NCBI GenBank assembly: GCA_949987565.1
Contig: OX465119.1
Location: forward strand, 6,484,694 to 6,548,693
DNA from: Luidia sarsii
Taxonomy: Eukaryota; Echinodermata; Asteroidea; Paxillosida; Luidiidae
Direction: 5' to 3'
Length of the DNA stretch: 64,000 bases
The notes beneath the pieces are model-generated. The model saw nothing but the letters and a program-made list of their open reading frames with translations. It did not search any database and had not been told where the DNA came from. The position numbers and the translations under genes are program-made. Below are positions 10,388-23,588 of this stretch, in pieces (position 1 is the stretch's first letter; each line of letters starts with the position of its first letter).

Positions 10388-11396
10388 GTGTTTCCTGACT
10401 TTCTTGAAGCCCTCCGTCTACTTCGCCAAGGATGTCTTAAATACTCAAATTTAGAAGTCTTTTGATTAATTGTGTTTTGTTTTGTTAATTGTTTTAATCT
10501 TTTCTGTTTTTGACGGTCTGTGAACCAGGACCTTTATAATTATAACATGTACGTATTATAATTTTGCATACATAAATTTCATCCGTGCTGCTGTGTGACA
10601 AGGACGGTAAGGACCGGTGCAACCGGCAATGTTACAGAGGCCAACTTGTTAATCCACTACTTTACTTATCATTTTCACCGGTAAGTTTCCGGCTTATAGA
10701 TAATTTAGATATTCATATTTATCAATGTGTTTCCTGACATTCTTGAAGCCCTCTGTCTACTTTGCCAAGGATGTCTTAAATACTCAAATTTAGAAGTCTT
10801 TTGATTAATTGTGTTTTGTTTTGTTAATTGTTTTAATCTTTTCTGTTTTTGACGGTCTGTGAACCAGGACCTTTATAATTATAACATGTATTATAATTTT
10901 GCATACATAAATTTCATCCGTGCTGCTGTGTGACAAGGACGGTAAGGACCGGTGCAACCGGCAATGTTACAGAGGCCAACTTGTTAATCCACTACTTTAC
11001 TTATCATTTTCACCGGTAAGTTTCCGGCTTATAGATAATTTAGATATTCATATTTATCAATGTGTTTCCTGACATTCTTGAAGCCCTCTGTCTACTTTGC
11101 CAAGGATGTCTTAAATACTCAAATTTAGAAGTCTTTTGATTAATTGTGTTTTGTTTTTTTAATTGTTTTAATCTTTTCTGTTTTTGACGGTCTGTGAACC
11201 AGGACCTTTATAATTATAACATGTATTATAATTTTGCATACATAAATTTCATCCGTGCTGCTGTGTGACAAGGACGGTAAGGACCGGTGCAACCTGCAAT
11301 GTTACAGAGGCCAACTTGTTAATCCACTACTTTACTTATCATTTTCACCGGTAAGTTTCCGGCTTATAGATAATTTAGATATTCATATTTATCAAG
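10388..11396 (+). repeat. 335-bp tandem repeat, three units (left arm)
   Basis: Units begin GTGTTTCCTGAC at about 10388, 10725 and 11061, and each ends in TAGATATTCATATTTATCAA. Adjacent units are almost identical. The matching array in the right arm has four units, which accounts for the whole length difference between the arms. Confidence 0.9.
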
Positions 11397-13232
11397 GGGG
11401 GGTCACCGTGGGGGCTTTGGTGTTTATTGGCTTTAATTTTCATAAGTGCCGTTTCAGATACACCAAATGAAAGCGATTATTTGGATCGCGATTTGAATCC
11501 CGATTCAAACTCCACTTTTTTTGCGTGTGTAGACGCAATAAACGCAATAATTAGTGGGATTTAAATCACGATTCAGACTCCACTAAGAGTGACACTTTTT
11601 CAAAATATCACATTTATTTGTGACGCGATGTCTGTAGGAACGCTCCAATGAATCGCACCGTTTTTTTAAATCCAACATTGCTGATTGACAGGAAACGCCG
11701 TGCTTGTTTACAGGTATATGTCTTAATGCGTGGGTGACCCTTAAGAACACACACACCATTTGATCACAACTGCTAACCGATATCGGCTCGTGACGTTTGG
11801 AGATGCAATTTGTTGGCCTGTGTGGACACGACCAAAAAAACCTGGTTTGTGAATTGCGATTCAAATCGTGATTATTTCCGCAGTGGGAATGGCCCTCTTG
11901 TTATATTTTGTCTTTATTCCTGATTGCACTAATCAACATACCATTAACATGTAATGAAGGTGAAAAAATATCACCGTCATGGCCAATTGATGTTGGAAGT
12001 TACTGTGAAAATGCCTGTCGAGCACTGAAAGAAAGACCCGAAACTCCAGAAACTGTTGAAATTGTACCCTTGATTCCCTAAGTAAACAAATGAATTTGAA
12101 CCCCGTCCCCGAATACAAATGCTTGAGCAATTGCATTATGCAGCCTTTTATTCTAACAATATGCACAGCTTGAACAGTCATGACCATGGTTATTTCTCTT
12201 TCAGGACAGTTGACAAAGTTTTTCGAGTTGCTTGTCACAGACACGTTAACCCTCACATTACACCGTGTTACATATCAAGCGACTCGGAATGTTTTCCGAA
12301 ATAATGGCACTTCTCCATCAATTTCATAACATTTATTTCTTTTCACTCATCATGAATTCTCTTAGAATTGAATTAATTACGTTACTTTTACATCAATTTC
12401 ATAACTTAAATTTGTTGGCTGTTGGCTGTTACAAAGTATTTTGAGTTGATTTTCAGTGCAAACAAGTTACCATAGCACATTACACTGTGCAACATCTCAA
12501 TCGACTGAGGATATTTCCGATTATAAATATATTCTGTTTGTTTGCTTAGAATTGAATTAATTACGGTTACTTTTACATCAATTTCATAACATTTGTTTGT
12601 TTCTATTCATCAATTTTCTGCAATTCGGTATTCACTTAAATTTGTTGGCTGTTGTCTCGCCCAACCACCTGATGATCTACTACGGTAGATTCGACACCTT
12701 GGAGATTTTGGTGAGGATCTCCTCTAGAAAGGTGCCGAAGGACCAGGTGAGATAGATGCCCCTAACAGACTGACAAAGAGGTCCGAAACTACTCAGACTG
12801 TGTATAAAATGTCTACTATTTTGTGTAAAAGATCTACCTGATAAATTTACAGTAGTTCGAAAATTGCTACTGGGAATAGCCACTGATCAAGTGAAAACGA
12901 TTTGTCCAAGATAAAAATTACCCAGTCCAAGTATTTGATCATATTTATAAGACACAGTTTGAGTAGTCGTGGTCATTTGTTTGGCTGCTAACATTATGTA
13001 ATCGATACTATAGTGGTTGTAAGAGTGCAGTAAATGATTTCAAGTAAAGCTGCTAAGTTACGCTATGTACAATTGTTGCTTATGTCTTGCACATCGTATT
13101 ACTATCATAGGAAGAAGAGTATTAATTACTTAGAAATGACATCGTTCATAACTGGATAGCTAAAATAAAAAAAAACTGCCAGACGATGTAAGGTCTTGAT
13201 AATTATTTCATTCCACAAGTGAAACAATAAAA

Positions 13233-16200
13233 TTGTTAAGACTTCAGATAGTAAATGTACATACTGCATGTAAATGAGCCACCATAATGATAGTGATGTA
13301 AGTGTACATGTACTAGGAGTACTAGTACTACCTGTAGTACTACCTGTAGTACAGTACATGATGTGTACAGTACACATGCAGTACATGTACTGTACAGTAT
13401 ATGCACTGTATAATTATGTACTGTACAGTACGTGTACACTGTACAGTACATGTACGTACACTGTACATGTACATGTACAGTGTACATTACATGTATGTAC
13501 TGTATGTATGTACATGTACATGTATTTATGTACTGTACTGTACATGTACAGTACGTACAGTGTACCAGGTGAGATAGATGCCCCTAACAGACTGACAAAG
13601 AGGTCCGAAACTACTCAGACTGTGTATAAAATGTCTACATTTTGTGTAAAAGATATACCTGATAAATTACTTAGTACAAAAATAGCTACTCGGCATTGCC
13701 ATTAATCAAGTTAAAACGATTTGTCCAAGACAAAATTTACCCATCCAAGTATTTTGATCATATTTACAAGACACAGTTTTAGTAGTCGTGGTCATTTGTT
13801 TGGCTGCTAAAATTATGTAATCGATACTACAGTGGTTGTAAGAGTGCAGTAAATGATTTCAAGAAAAGTTGCCTAAGTTACGCTATGTACAAATGTTGCG
13901 TATGTCTTGCACCTCGTATTACTATCATAGGAAGTATTAATTACATAGAAATGACCATTCATAACTGTGGAACAATACATATACCTGAGAAGTTATTGAT
14001 AGGATTAGGAGCTGAGATAAAAAAAAAACCTGCCAGACGATGTAAGGTCTTAATAATTATTTCAGTCCACAAGTGAAACAATAAAACCGCTAGACTGTTC
14101 AGATAGTACATGTTGTATGTACATATCCACCATAATGATAGTGATGTAAGTGTACATGTACTAGTAGTACTAGTACTAGTACTAGTAGTACCTGTAGTAC
14201 TACAGTACATGATGTGTACAGTACATGTACACTGTATAATGTACATGTACATGTACACGTACATGTACATGTACGTGTACATGTACATGTACTGTATGTA
14301 CAGTACGTGTACATGTACAGTACGTACAGTGTACTGTATGTGTCTTTCCTCTATTCGACGACCTTTAACCTCGACGATACTCGTGCTGCTTAGCAACGTC
14401 GCATGCAACGCGGCTGGTAGGCCCGCCAGCACGGATGGCCTGATATGTAAATGAGGCTATAAACTCCAGTTGAACCTTTACTTTGTAACACATGTACACT
14501 GTACATGTACATGTACTTACACGTAGAATGTACATGTACATGTACGTACTGTAATAGTACTGTACTGTACATGTACTGTACAGGTACATTATAAGCCTAC
14601 ACGTATTGTACTGTACAACAGTACTGTACAAAGTGCATCACAGTACTGTGGAGGGCAAGCTAAGATTATTGCATCTCATGATGCTCAGGGTATGAAACCT
14701 TTTCATATGAAGATGATAATAGTTAAGTTATGACTGGAACAATATAGCCAAGAAGTTATTAATAGGAACTGAAATAAAAAATCCTGCCAGACGATGCTCA
14801 GATAATACACACACCATATAAATTATATACTGTACATGTACAGTACAGCCATATACTGTACATGTACGTGTACATGTATGTACTGTACTGTACATGTGTG
14901 TACATGTATGAAAAAAACCTACAGTACACGTAATGTACATTACATGCACGTACATTGTACAGTATACATGTAGTACATGTACTACATGTACATGTACTGT
15001 ACATGTACATGTGTACATGCTACGTGGGCATATTCCAAAAAAGTTCAACTGGTAAGGAGTCTATATTTATATAGCCTCATTTACATATCAGACCATCCTT
15101 GCTGGCAGGGCCACCAGCCGCTATAAGCAGCAAGAGTATCGGCCAGGTTAAAGGTCGTTGAATAGAACAAGCAGATATCGTATGCATTTTATAGTGTACC
15201 ATGTACATGTACTGTACATATGTACTGTACATGTACAATACATGTACATGTACGCTGCCCTGCAATAGTCATATCACAGTATCGCACCCACACAAAAATC
15301 TGCTTCGTGTTGTACATTTACACACACATGTACAATGTACATGTACATGTACTGTACATTATACCCTGTACAGTACTGTACATGTATTTAGCGCGTCCCT
15401 GCATTAAATTCGTGTATACCATGTTCTTGTTCTGATAATGTATAACATTTTCTAGAGCGCTGGAGCTCAACTTATTTGCACGCATTGGCCATGCGTTTGG
15501 CCTCTGTCCACAAAGTTGTTGGGGTTGCTGGCGTAGAATAATCTATGCTAGTGCTAGCTATATGATTTATGCAGCCCACTGCTGGAACGCGTCTGAGCTT
15601 GCCCTCCATCAGTACTGTGATGCACCTAGTACAGTACTGTAGATGTACTGTACAATACACGTACAGTACAAAGTATACAATGTACTGTACATTATGTGTA
15701 GGCTGTAACTGTACAGTACAGCACACTGTACGTGTAAGTACATGTACTGTACATGTACATGTACAGTGTACATGTGTTACGAAGTAAAGGTTCAACTGGA
15801 GTTTATAGCCTCATTTACATATCAGGCCATCCGTGCTGGCGGGCCTACCAGCCGCGTTGCATATGACGTTGCTAAGCAGCACGAGTATCGTCGAGGTTAA
15901 AGGTCGTCGAATAGAGGAAAGACACATACAGTACACTGTACGTACTGTACATGTACATGTACCGTACAGTACATGTACAGTACATGTACAGTACATCTAC
16001 AGTACTGTACAAAGTGCATCACAGTACTGTGGAGGGCAAGCTTAGATTTTTGCATCACTAGGGGAGACGGCAGAGCGACGTAATAATTACTTACAATGAA
16101 ATGATTTTTACTGAATATATCATATTTCTTAGGTCGAAGGACCAGGTGAGATAGATGCCCCTAACAGTACTGACAAAGAGGTCCGAAAATGAATTGTGCC

Positions 16201-18530
16201 AGGGCAATCATCATCGTGTGAATTTAGGCCAGCATCCCCAACAACTTTGTGGTCAGAGGTCAAACGCATGGCCAATGCATGCAAATCAGTTGATCTCGCG
16301 TACTCTAGAAAATGTTATACAGTATACAGTGTCAGATAAGATAACGATTCCTTGGGGAAAGAAATTTCATGTCACGTTCTTACTTTGTATCAGAACTGTT
16401 CTGTAAATCATGTACAGTACAGTACAATACATGTAAAAAAAACGTACAGTACACTGTACATGTACAGTATAATGTACATGTACATGACGTACATGTACAT
16501 AATATTATGTATATGTACTGTACATGTATTGATACTGCCAAAAGCGCATGTACTTGTACAGTATATAATATAATTATTAATACGCGTTCCAGCAGTGGGC
16601 TGCATGAATCATAAATTATAGCTAGCACTAGCCTAGATTATTCTACGCCAGCAACCTCAACAACTTTGTGGACAGAGGTTAGTTTAGCTCCCGCGCTCTA
16701 GAAAAATGTTATACATTATCAGAACAAGACAGCAGCATGTACACACTGTTTAATGCAGGGCTAGGGACGTGCAATATACATATACATGTACTGTACATGT
16801 ACAGTGTACACGTACATGTACATGTACATGTACAAATGTACATACATGTACATGTACATGTACAACACGAAGCAGATTTTTGTGTGGGTGCGATAATTAT
16901 GACTATTGCAGGGCAGTGTACATGATTGTACATGTACATGTACATGTACATGTTTCATGTACATTACATGTACACGGTAAACTATACACATACAATGCAT
17001 ACGATGTCTGCTTCGTTCTATTCGGCGACCTTTTACCTCGCCAATACTCTTGCTGCTTAGCAACGCGGATGGTGGGCCTGCCAGCAAGGATGGCCTGATA
17101 TGTAAATGAGGCTATATTTAGACTCCTGACCCGTTGAACTTTTTTGGACTATGCCCACGTAGCATATACACATGTACTGTACATGTACATGTACATGTAC
17201 ACTGTACATGTACAGTACATTGTACATGTACTGTACATGTACATGTACTGTACATTACGTGAACTATAGGTTTTTGTATTCTGAAATTGTCGAGACTAGG
17301 GAAGCAGTCCTTATAATTATATCGACACCTTAACAACCAAACAATCTTCATTATTCCTATTAATAACTTCTCAGCTTTTATTGTTCCAGTCATAACTTAT
17401 ATCATCTTCATATGAAATGGTTTCATACCCTGAACTACGAGTTAATTTCCTTTCAAAATTATTGTTTACTGCAAAATAGCTTTTATTCTTACATTCAGTA
17501 AAAATCATTTTATTGTAAGTAATTATTACCTCGCTCTGCTGTTTCCCCTAGTGATGCATTTTCATTCTTTTGTAAAGACTTCGACATCCCCCTTTTTTCT
17601 AATTTCATTCCCCTTTTATCTTTTCCTTTTGTTTTAAAACATCATTTTCATTCTATCTATTTGCTCCCTCATTATTCATTTCTGGAATTTAAAACTTAAA
17701 GGCGGTGGATCGGATTAATAACATATTTCCATCAATACTAATACTAGTAATAGCACGTGTTTAACCAAAAAGGATGGACTGGTTGTAGGTGGGATGTATT
17801 TTAAACCTTTGCGTTGCCTGCCTATAGCTACACATTTAGCTAGATGCAAAAATCTAAGCTTGCCCTCCACAGTACTGTGATACACTATGTACAGTACACT
17901 GTAGATGTACTGTGCAATACACCGACGTACGTGTACATTGTACAGTACATGTACAGTACAGTACTATTACAGTACAGGTACGTGGTCCAGTGTACAGTAC
18001 ATGTGTTACGAAGTAAAGGTTCAACTGGAGTTTATAGCCTCATTTACATATCAGGCCATCCTTGCATGCAACGTTGCTAAGCAGCACGAGTATCGTCGAG
18101 GTTAAAGGTCGTCGAATAGAGGAAAGACAGACAGTACAATGTACAGTTGTATGTACTGAACATGTACACGTACAGTACATGTACACACTGTACAGTAGAC
18201 GACTGTAATGTAATGTAATGTAATGTAATGTAATGTAATGTACAGACTGTAAATCAATGTGCAGTACGTGTACGAGTACACGTACATGTACGTACATGTA
18301 CATGTACATGTACATTGTACCGTACATGTACAGTTCATTTCACAAAGCCATTTATATTATACCCAGTGTCACCGGCTCACCGCAAACCTTCCACTACATG
18401 TTTTTTCCAACATGCAAACCTCCAAGTCTTATCCATTTATACCCATGGTACATGTAACTCAATCTACATGTACATGTACAATAGATTAGATAATCCATCG
18501 GAAATGCAGTGCTTACAATAGTCCTAACGG
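13233..18530. repeat. Spacer of the palindrome: TACATGTAC-rich
   Basis: The spacer is built from palindromic words TGTACA, ACATGT and GTAC in long runs, interleaved with repeated modules. One module (GAGATAGATGCCCCTAACAG onward) duplicates the inner arm sequence of 12745-13240 at 13566-14090 and in part at 16148. Another (GCCTCATTTACATATCAG...GGCC, followed by GGTTAAAGGTCGTCGAATAG) occurs about five times: near 14440 and 17095 on one strand and near 15075, 15810 and 18040 on the other. Open frames rich in Met-Tyr-Cys-Thr-Val are translations of the microsatellite and are not genes. Confidence 0.85.
18204..18242 (+). repeat. (GTAAT)n microsatellite
   Basis: Seven consecutive TAATG pentamers interrupt the TACATGTA-rich spacer. 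Confidence 0.9.
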
Positions 18531-21500
18531 TTTTATTGTTTCACTTGTGGAATGAAATAATTGTCAAGACCTTACATCGTCTGGCAGGATTTTTTTATTT
18601 CAGCTATCCAGTTATGAACGATGTCATTTCTAAGTAATTAATACTCTTCTTCCTATGATAGTAATACGAGGTGCAAGACATAAGCAACATTTGTACATAG
18701 CGTAACTTAGCAACTTTACTTGAAATCATTTACTGCACTCTTACAACCACTAGAGTATCAATTACATAATGTTAGCAGCCAAACAAATGACCACGACTAC
18801 TCAAACTGTGTCTTATAAATATGATCAAATACTTGGACTGGGTAATTTTTATCTTGGACAAATCGTTTTCACTTGATCAGTGGCTATTCCCAGTAGCAAT
18901 TTTCGAACTACTGTAAATTTATCAGGTAGATCTTTTACACAAAATAGTAGACATTTTATACACAGTCTGAGTAGTTTCGGACCTCTTTGTCAGTCTGTTA
19001 GGGGCATCTATCTCACCTGGTCCTTCGGCACCTTTCTAGAGGAGATCCTCACCAAAATCTCCAAGGTGTCGAATCTACCGTAGTAGATCATCAGGTGGTT
19101 GGGCGAGACAACAGCCAACAAATTTAAGTGAATACCGAATTGCAGAAAATTGATGAATAGAAACAAACAAATGTTATGAAATTGATGTAAAAGTAACCGT
19201 AATTAATTCAATTCTAAGCAAACAAACAGAATATATTTATAATCGGAAATATCCTCAGTCGATTGAGATGTTGCACAGTGTAATGTGCTATGGTAACTTG
19301 TTTGCACTGAAAATCAACTCAAAATACTTTGTAACAGCCAACAGCCAACAAATTTAAGTTATGAAATTGATGTAAAAGTAACGTAATTAATTCAATTCTA
19401 AGAGAATTCATGATGAGTGAAAAGAAATAAATGTTATGAAATTGATGGAGAAGTGCCATTATTTCGGAAAACATTCCGAGTCGCTTGATATGTAACACGG
19501 TGTAATGTGAGGGTTAACGTGTCTGTGACAAGCAACTCGAAAAACTTTGTCAACTGTCCTGAAAGAGAAATAACCATGGTCATGACTGTTCAAGCTGTGC
19601 ATATTGTTAGAATAAAAGGCTGCATAATGCAATTGCTCAAGCATTTGTATTCGGGGACGGGGTTCAAATTCATTTGTTTACTTAGGGAATCAAGGGTACA
19701 ATTTCAACAGTTTCTGGAGTTTCGGGTCTTTCTTTCAGTGCTCGACAGGCATTTTCACAGTAACTTCCAACATCAATTGGCCATGATGGTGATATTTTTT
19801 CACCTTCATTACATGTTAATGGTATGTTGATTAGTGCAATCAGGAATAAAGACAAAATATAACAAGAGGGCCATTCCCACTGCGGAAATAATCACGATTT
19901 GAATCGCAATTCACAAACCAGGTTTTTTTGGTCGTGTCCACACAGGCCAACAAATTGCATCTCCAAACGTCACGAGCCGATATCGGTTAGCAGTTGTGAT
20001 CAAATGGTGTGTGTGTTCTTAAGGGTCACCCACGCATTAAGACATATACCTGTAAACAAGCACGGCGTTTCCTGTCAATCAGCAATGTTGGATTTTAAAA
20101 AACGGTGCGATTCATTGGAGCGTTCCTACAGACATCGCGTCACAAATAAATGTGATATTTTGAAAAAGTGTCACTCTTAGTGGAGTCTGAATCGTGATTT
20201 AAATCCCACTAATTATTGCGTTTATTGCGTCTACACACGCAAAAAAAGTGGAGTTTGAATCGGGATTCAAATCGCGATCCAAATAATCGCTTTCATTTGG
20301 TGTATTTGAAACGGCACTTATGAAAATTAAAGCCAATAAACACCAAAGCCCCCACGGTGACCCCCCCTTGATAAATATGAATATCTAAATTATCTATAAG
20401 CCGGAAACTTACCGGTGAAAATGATAAGTAAAGTAGTGGATTAACAAGTTGGCCTCTGTAACATTGCAGGTTGCACCGGTCCTTACCGTCCTTGTCACAC
20501 AGCAGCACGGATGAAATTTATGTATGCAAAATTATAATACATGTTATAATTATAAAGGTCCTGGTTCACAGACCGTCAAAAACAGAAAAGATTAAAACAA
20601 TTAAAAAAACAAAACACAATTAATCAAAAGACTTCTAAATTTGAGTATTTAAGACATCCTTGGCAAAGTAGACAGAGGGCTTCAAGAATGTCAGGAAACA
20701 CATTGATAAATATGAATATCTAAATTATCTATAAGCCGGAAACTTACCGGTGAAAATGATAAGTAAAGTAGTGGATTAACAAGTTGGCCTCTGTAACATT
20801 GCCGGTTGCACCGGTCCTTACCGTCCTTGTCACACAGCAGCACGGATGAAATTTATGTATGCAAAATTATAATACATGTTATAATTATAAAGGTCCTGGT
20901 TCACAGACCGTCAAAAACAGAAAAGATTAAAACAATTAACAAAACAAAACACAATTAATCAAAAGACTTCTAAATTTGAGTATTTAAGACATCCTTGGCA
21001 AAGTAGACAGAGGGCTTCAAGAATGTCAGGAAACACATTGATAAATATGAATATCTAAATTATCTATAAGCCGGAAACTTACCGGTGAAAATGATAAGTA
21101 AAGTAGTGGATTAACAAGTTGGCCTCTGTAACATTGCCGGTTGCACCGGTCCTTACCGTCCTTGTCACACAGCAGCACGGATGAAATTTATGTATGCAAA
21201 ATTATAATACATGTTATAATTATAAAGGTCCTGGTTCACAGACCGTCAAAAACAGAAAAGATTAAAACAATTAACAAAACAAAACACAATTAATCAAAAG
21301 ACTTCTAAATTTGAGTATTTAAGACATCCTTGGCAAAGTAGACAGAGGGCTTCAAGAATGTCAGGAAACACATTGATAAATATGAATATCTAAATTATCT
21401 ATAAGCCGGAAACTTACCGGTGAAAATGATAAGTAAAGTAGTGGATTAACAAGTTGGCCTCTGTAACATTGCCGGTTGCACCGGTCCTTACCGTCCTTGT

Positions 21501-23588
21501 CACACAGCAGCACGGATGAAATTTATGTATGCAAAATTATAATACGTACATGTTATAATTATAAAGGTCCTGGTTCACAGACCGTCAAAAACAGAAAAGA
21601 TTAAAACAATTAACAAAACAAAACACAATTAATCAAAAGACTTCTAAATTTGAGTATTTAAGACATCCTTGGCGAAGTAGACGGAGGGCTTCAAGAAAGT
21701 CAGGAAACACAAACGGTTTCAGGAATTGTTTAAATGGCAGCCATCTTGAAGGAGAAGGAAAAAAACCTCTTCTCCTAATCTAAATAGTAAAATTAAAATC
21801 CGGACGAGAAATGTTTTTTATTATATTAGGCCTTACAATGGGACATTTAAACTGATGGTAACGTGAACGGGTAGATAAATTAATTGATTCTTTGACTGGA
21901 AATGCTCAAAAGTATGACAGAGAAGATGGGAATAATTCTACATGTAATGCCAAGATTGCCAACCAAACAAAAACGAAATGTAATTTCATGGAAAAGAGTT
22001 AATAAATTCAACTCATTACCTGGGCATATCAACGCCGCTACCTCACACGAAAACGAAAAAACAAATACACTGTAGAGAAAGAAAGAAATGATTTTGAGAG
22101 ACAGAACGAAATAATTAAGAATAAAAGGATATTGTTCCATGGCTAAGCGAATTTTTTTACGGCCAGAATTCTCGGAACAGGAAGGGAAAATGGCCAAACG
22201 GCAGCACTTCGTTCCGCTTCAAGTCCACTCTGTCGACTTCCGTACTCTTTACGTTATTTTACCGGCGACATGCCGGACTTCGTTGTCTTTATGTTACAAG
22301 TATTTTGAAGGGGGCCGTGTCTGCTAATGTTTATGTGTTTCGTTCACGTCCCTTTCGGAGTGAGGGACCGGAAGGATAGCGTTTGCGAATTTTTTTTTCG
22401 GAATACGGTAAGTATAAGATTTAGAATGCCCGAGCGAAACCAAAACAAACGAGACTATCAACGTTTGTGCAGCTCCTCGGTGTCAACATGCTCCCCTAGC
22501 TGCCTAAACATTATTGTCGGACCTTACGGACCAAGCGAGCTCGCTGTGCGGCACGGGTACTACATGACCAATTTATTGGAGATCTAGGGAGCCACATGTT
22601 GACTCCGAAGAGCGTGTTGACACCGCGACGTTGATTGGTTGAGGCACGCAATGGGGCGACATTTCTCCGACGTTGATAGGCTTAGGCACATCACCTGATT
22701 CACTGCCCAATAGCGCGTAACACGGGTTGTCATTGGCTAGACTTGACGGACGGCCTGGCAAGAATCGGAGCCTATGCACATGGCGGTACGGTGCGTAGAC
22801 GGAGCTAGTAGAAACTGATATGGCTTGTCCGACAATCGATTTGTTCAGCTGCTGTCAAGTACGCTAGAGACAAACGGAAATGTTTTCCTTTCCCATAATT
22901 ACATGTACTTGATACATTTTCCAATCTTTAAGCTTCATATAATGTTTTACGGATGCAAACTCAACGGCCTGGCAATATTCGGAACGTATAGAAATACGAT
23001 GGATTCATTGAGATGACTTTCCCGACAATCCACAAGTTCGGCTGCCGTCAAATACGCCCAAGACAGATGGATTTGATTTCCTTTTCCTTAATTACCCTTG
23101 ATGATTCATTTTCTAATCTCCAACCTTCATTAATTGTTTTGCGGATGCAATCTCGGCGTGAGAAAAATAAGTCGAAATGACCACGTAAATTACCTTCTTA
23201 CGGCCTTCATCTGAATACAAAACAAACCGTCAGACTTATCTACAGTAGCATGCAGTTGCATGCCCCTCTAACTCTCGCGTTATATCGCGTTGTCACGCGT
23301 TGATGCCGCCCCACTATGGCTCCCGCGTGACTTGGATCAACGCCATGCGCCCCCTGTCGGTCAACGCGTTGCTATCGCGTTGCTATCGCGTTAGGGCGCA
23401 GGCTTCGTATCGCGTTGCTATCGCGTTGCCTATCGCGTTGCTATCGCGTTGAAAGGTGGCTTTATCGCGATAACAAACGATGAATTATTTATAGGCCGAA
23501 ATTAATAATGCATTTTCAACACTCTTATCGCGATAAGCCATCGCGTTGCTAATGCGATAAAAAAGACACTTCATTTCGGTGAGTACTG
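18531..23588 (-). repeat. Right arm of the giant palindrome
   Basis: Inverted near-identical copy of 8510-13232 with one more 335-bp unit. It ends at the CAGTACT terminus before TA and the resumption of the R repeat. Confidence 0.93.
20366..21712 (-). repeat. 335-bp tandem repeat, four units (right arm)
   Basis: This is the inverted counterpart of the array at 10388-11396 with one additional unit. Units end in GTCAGGAAACAC at about 20702, 21037, 21372 and 21710. Copy-number difference between otherwise near-identical arms points to unequal exchange or slippage after arm duplication, or to collapse in assembly. Confidence 0.88.

Larger units (their letters stand above)
8510..13232 (+). repeat. 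Left arm of the giant palindrome
   Basis: The arm pairs with 18531-23588. Coordinates sum to 32098 in the outer part and 31763 in the inner part. The 335-base step equals one tandem unit that the left arm lacks. Outside that unit I noticed only isolated substitutions (for example three to five single changes over the open frames that can be compared). Identical open frames appear in both arms on opposite strands simply because the arms are copies. None resembles a known protein and I do not treat them as genes. Confidence 0.93.
8510..23588. mobile_element. Giant 15-kb palindromic (foldback) DNA transposon
   Basis: Two arms, 8510-13232 and 18531-23588, are inverted copies of each other and surround a 5.3-kb spacer. 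The outer ends are CAGTACTCACCGAAATGAAG and its exact complement. TA dinucleotides flank the element (8508-8509 and 23589-23590), and the surrounding R repeat is continuous if the element and one TA are removed. That defines insertion with TA duplication. CAGT ends with TA targets are usual for Tc1/mariner elements, but arms of this size are not. No transposase frame is seen in arms or spacer, so it is probably mobilised in trans. The same terminal 15 bases, with two changes, end the element at 54616-59405. Confidence 0.92.

Noticed and set aside
11583..12256. Paired frames of 93 and 107 residues repeated in both arms
   Set aside because: Same reason: duplicated by the palindrome. No motif, and the few arm differences change residues freely.
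13236..18521. Many overlapping open frames rich in Met, Tyr, Cys, Thr and Val
   Set aside because: They are translations of TACATGTAC-type palindromic microsatellite, open on both strands at once. No protein family is involved.
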